A stretch of DNA of 12,839 nucleotides from Salegentibacter sp. (lineage in GTDB: Bacteria > Bacteroidota > Bacteroidia > Flavobacteriales > Flavobacteriaceae), in contig JAGXIG010000064.1 of NCBI GenBank assembly GCA_024635815.1, forward strand, positions 1-12,839, in the 5' to 3' direction. The notes beneath the pieces were generated by a model. The model did not search any database. It was not told the DNA's origin and was given only the letters and a program-made list of their open reading frames with translations. Both the position numbers and the translations under genes were made by a program. Positions 12,496-12,839 of this stretch are shown piece by piece; position 1 is the first letter of the stretch; each line of letters opens with the position of its first letter.

Positions 12496-12839
12496 ATGGC
12501 TTTTAAACATTTTGACGTTTTTGTAATCGGCACCGGAACGGCCGGGAAAAGAGTGGCTTATGCCTGTATAGATGCTGGCTTAAAAGTGGCAATAGCCGAT
12601 AACCGGGAATACGGCGGCACCTGTGCCAATCGCGGCTGCGACCCCAAAAAAGTACTGACCGGATTTACCGAGATCCTGGAAAGAGCCCGAAAAATGGAAG
12701 GAAAAGGAATTACCAAACTTCCTGAATTCTCCTGGGAAGATTTAATGAAATTCAAACAAACATTTGTTGATGCAGTTCCGGCAGCCACCGAAAAAAAACT
12801 TGAGAGTTTAAACATCGAGATGTATCATCAATCCCCCCG
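12496..12839 (+). CDS. FAD-dependent pyridine nucleotide-disulfide oxidoreductase, 3' end outside window
   Basis: The first 114 residues are present. The FAD-binding glycine motif is VIGTGTAG (10-17), with D35 at the end of the second strand where the ribose of FAD is held. The redox disulfide motif is GGTCANRGCDPKK (40-52), with C43 and C48 in the CxxxxC spacing of glutathione reductase, mercuric reductase and dihydrolipoamide dehydrogenase. The NADPH/NADH domain and the dimer interface that would separate these families are missing from the window, so the substrate is not known. The ATG has a strong Shine-Dalgarno site (AAAGGAG, 12478-12484). It diverges from the toxin-antitoxin pair. Confidence 0.88.
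   Translation, partial: MAFKHFDVFVIGTGTAGKRVAYACIDAGLKVAIADNREYGGTCANRGCDPKKVLTGFTEILERARKMEGKGITKLPEFSWEDLMKFKQTFVDAVPAATEKKLESLNIEMYHQSP

Noticed and set aside
12558..12815. Minus-strand ORF opposite the oxidoreductase
   Set aside because: Opposite the FAD and redox-Cys motifs, with no domain of its own.

Overview
The window looks like chromosomal DNA from a member of the Bacteroidota, most likely the Flavobacteriaceae. The grounds are A+T-rich DNA, weak Shine-Dalgarno sites, promoter -7 elements of the TAnnTTTG type (2555-2562 and 11776-11783), and Bacteroidota-type proteins (DUF4174, zinc-ribbon protein, outer-membrane barrel C-terminus). No genus is claimed.

Layout. Positions 5-1238 hold a complete IS110-family element: a DEDD transposase preceded by a leader that folds like a bridge RNA. 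Its predicted donor loop matches both ends of the element. It has split a gene whose last 44 codons survive at 1237-1368 and look like an outer-membrane beta-barrel C-terminus. Next come a gamma-glutamylcyclotransferase-like gene (1458-2093) and a cupin (2118-2483). A one-domain DEAD-box-like protein with altered motifs (2629-3246) is followed closely by a secreted DUF4174 protein (3269-3697). A zinc-ribbon protein (3866-4213) converges on a two-CBS protein (4210-4680) with overlapping stop codons. A membrane M28 peptidase (4816-7131), an atypical SDR (7285-8085) and the transcription-repair coupling factor Mfd (8318-11770, minus strand) follow. A ParE/RelE toxin and its antitoxin (11837-12359, minus strand) are both damaged. 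The window ends inside an FAD disulfide oxidoreductase (12496 onward).

Repeats. A 29-bp palindromic unit occurs five times: an inverted pair at 7165-7244, a single copy at 8095-8123, and an inverted pair inside the mfd reading frame at 10753-10816. The stem sequences differ between copies, but both arms change together so the 8-bp stem is kept. Other palindromic repeats fill the gap between the converging SDR and mfd genes (8131-8275).

Most genes are housekeeping or of uncertain role and do not form one pathway. The most notable points are the bridge RNA/IS110 insertion with its readable guides, the covarying repeat that has entered Mfd in frame, the toxin-antitoxin pair with an antitoxin frameshift and a lost toxin start codon, and the DEAD-like protein with EDAE in place of DEAD.
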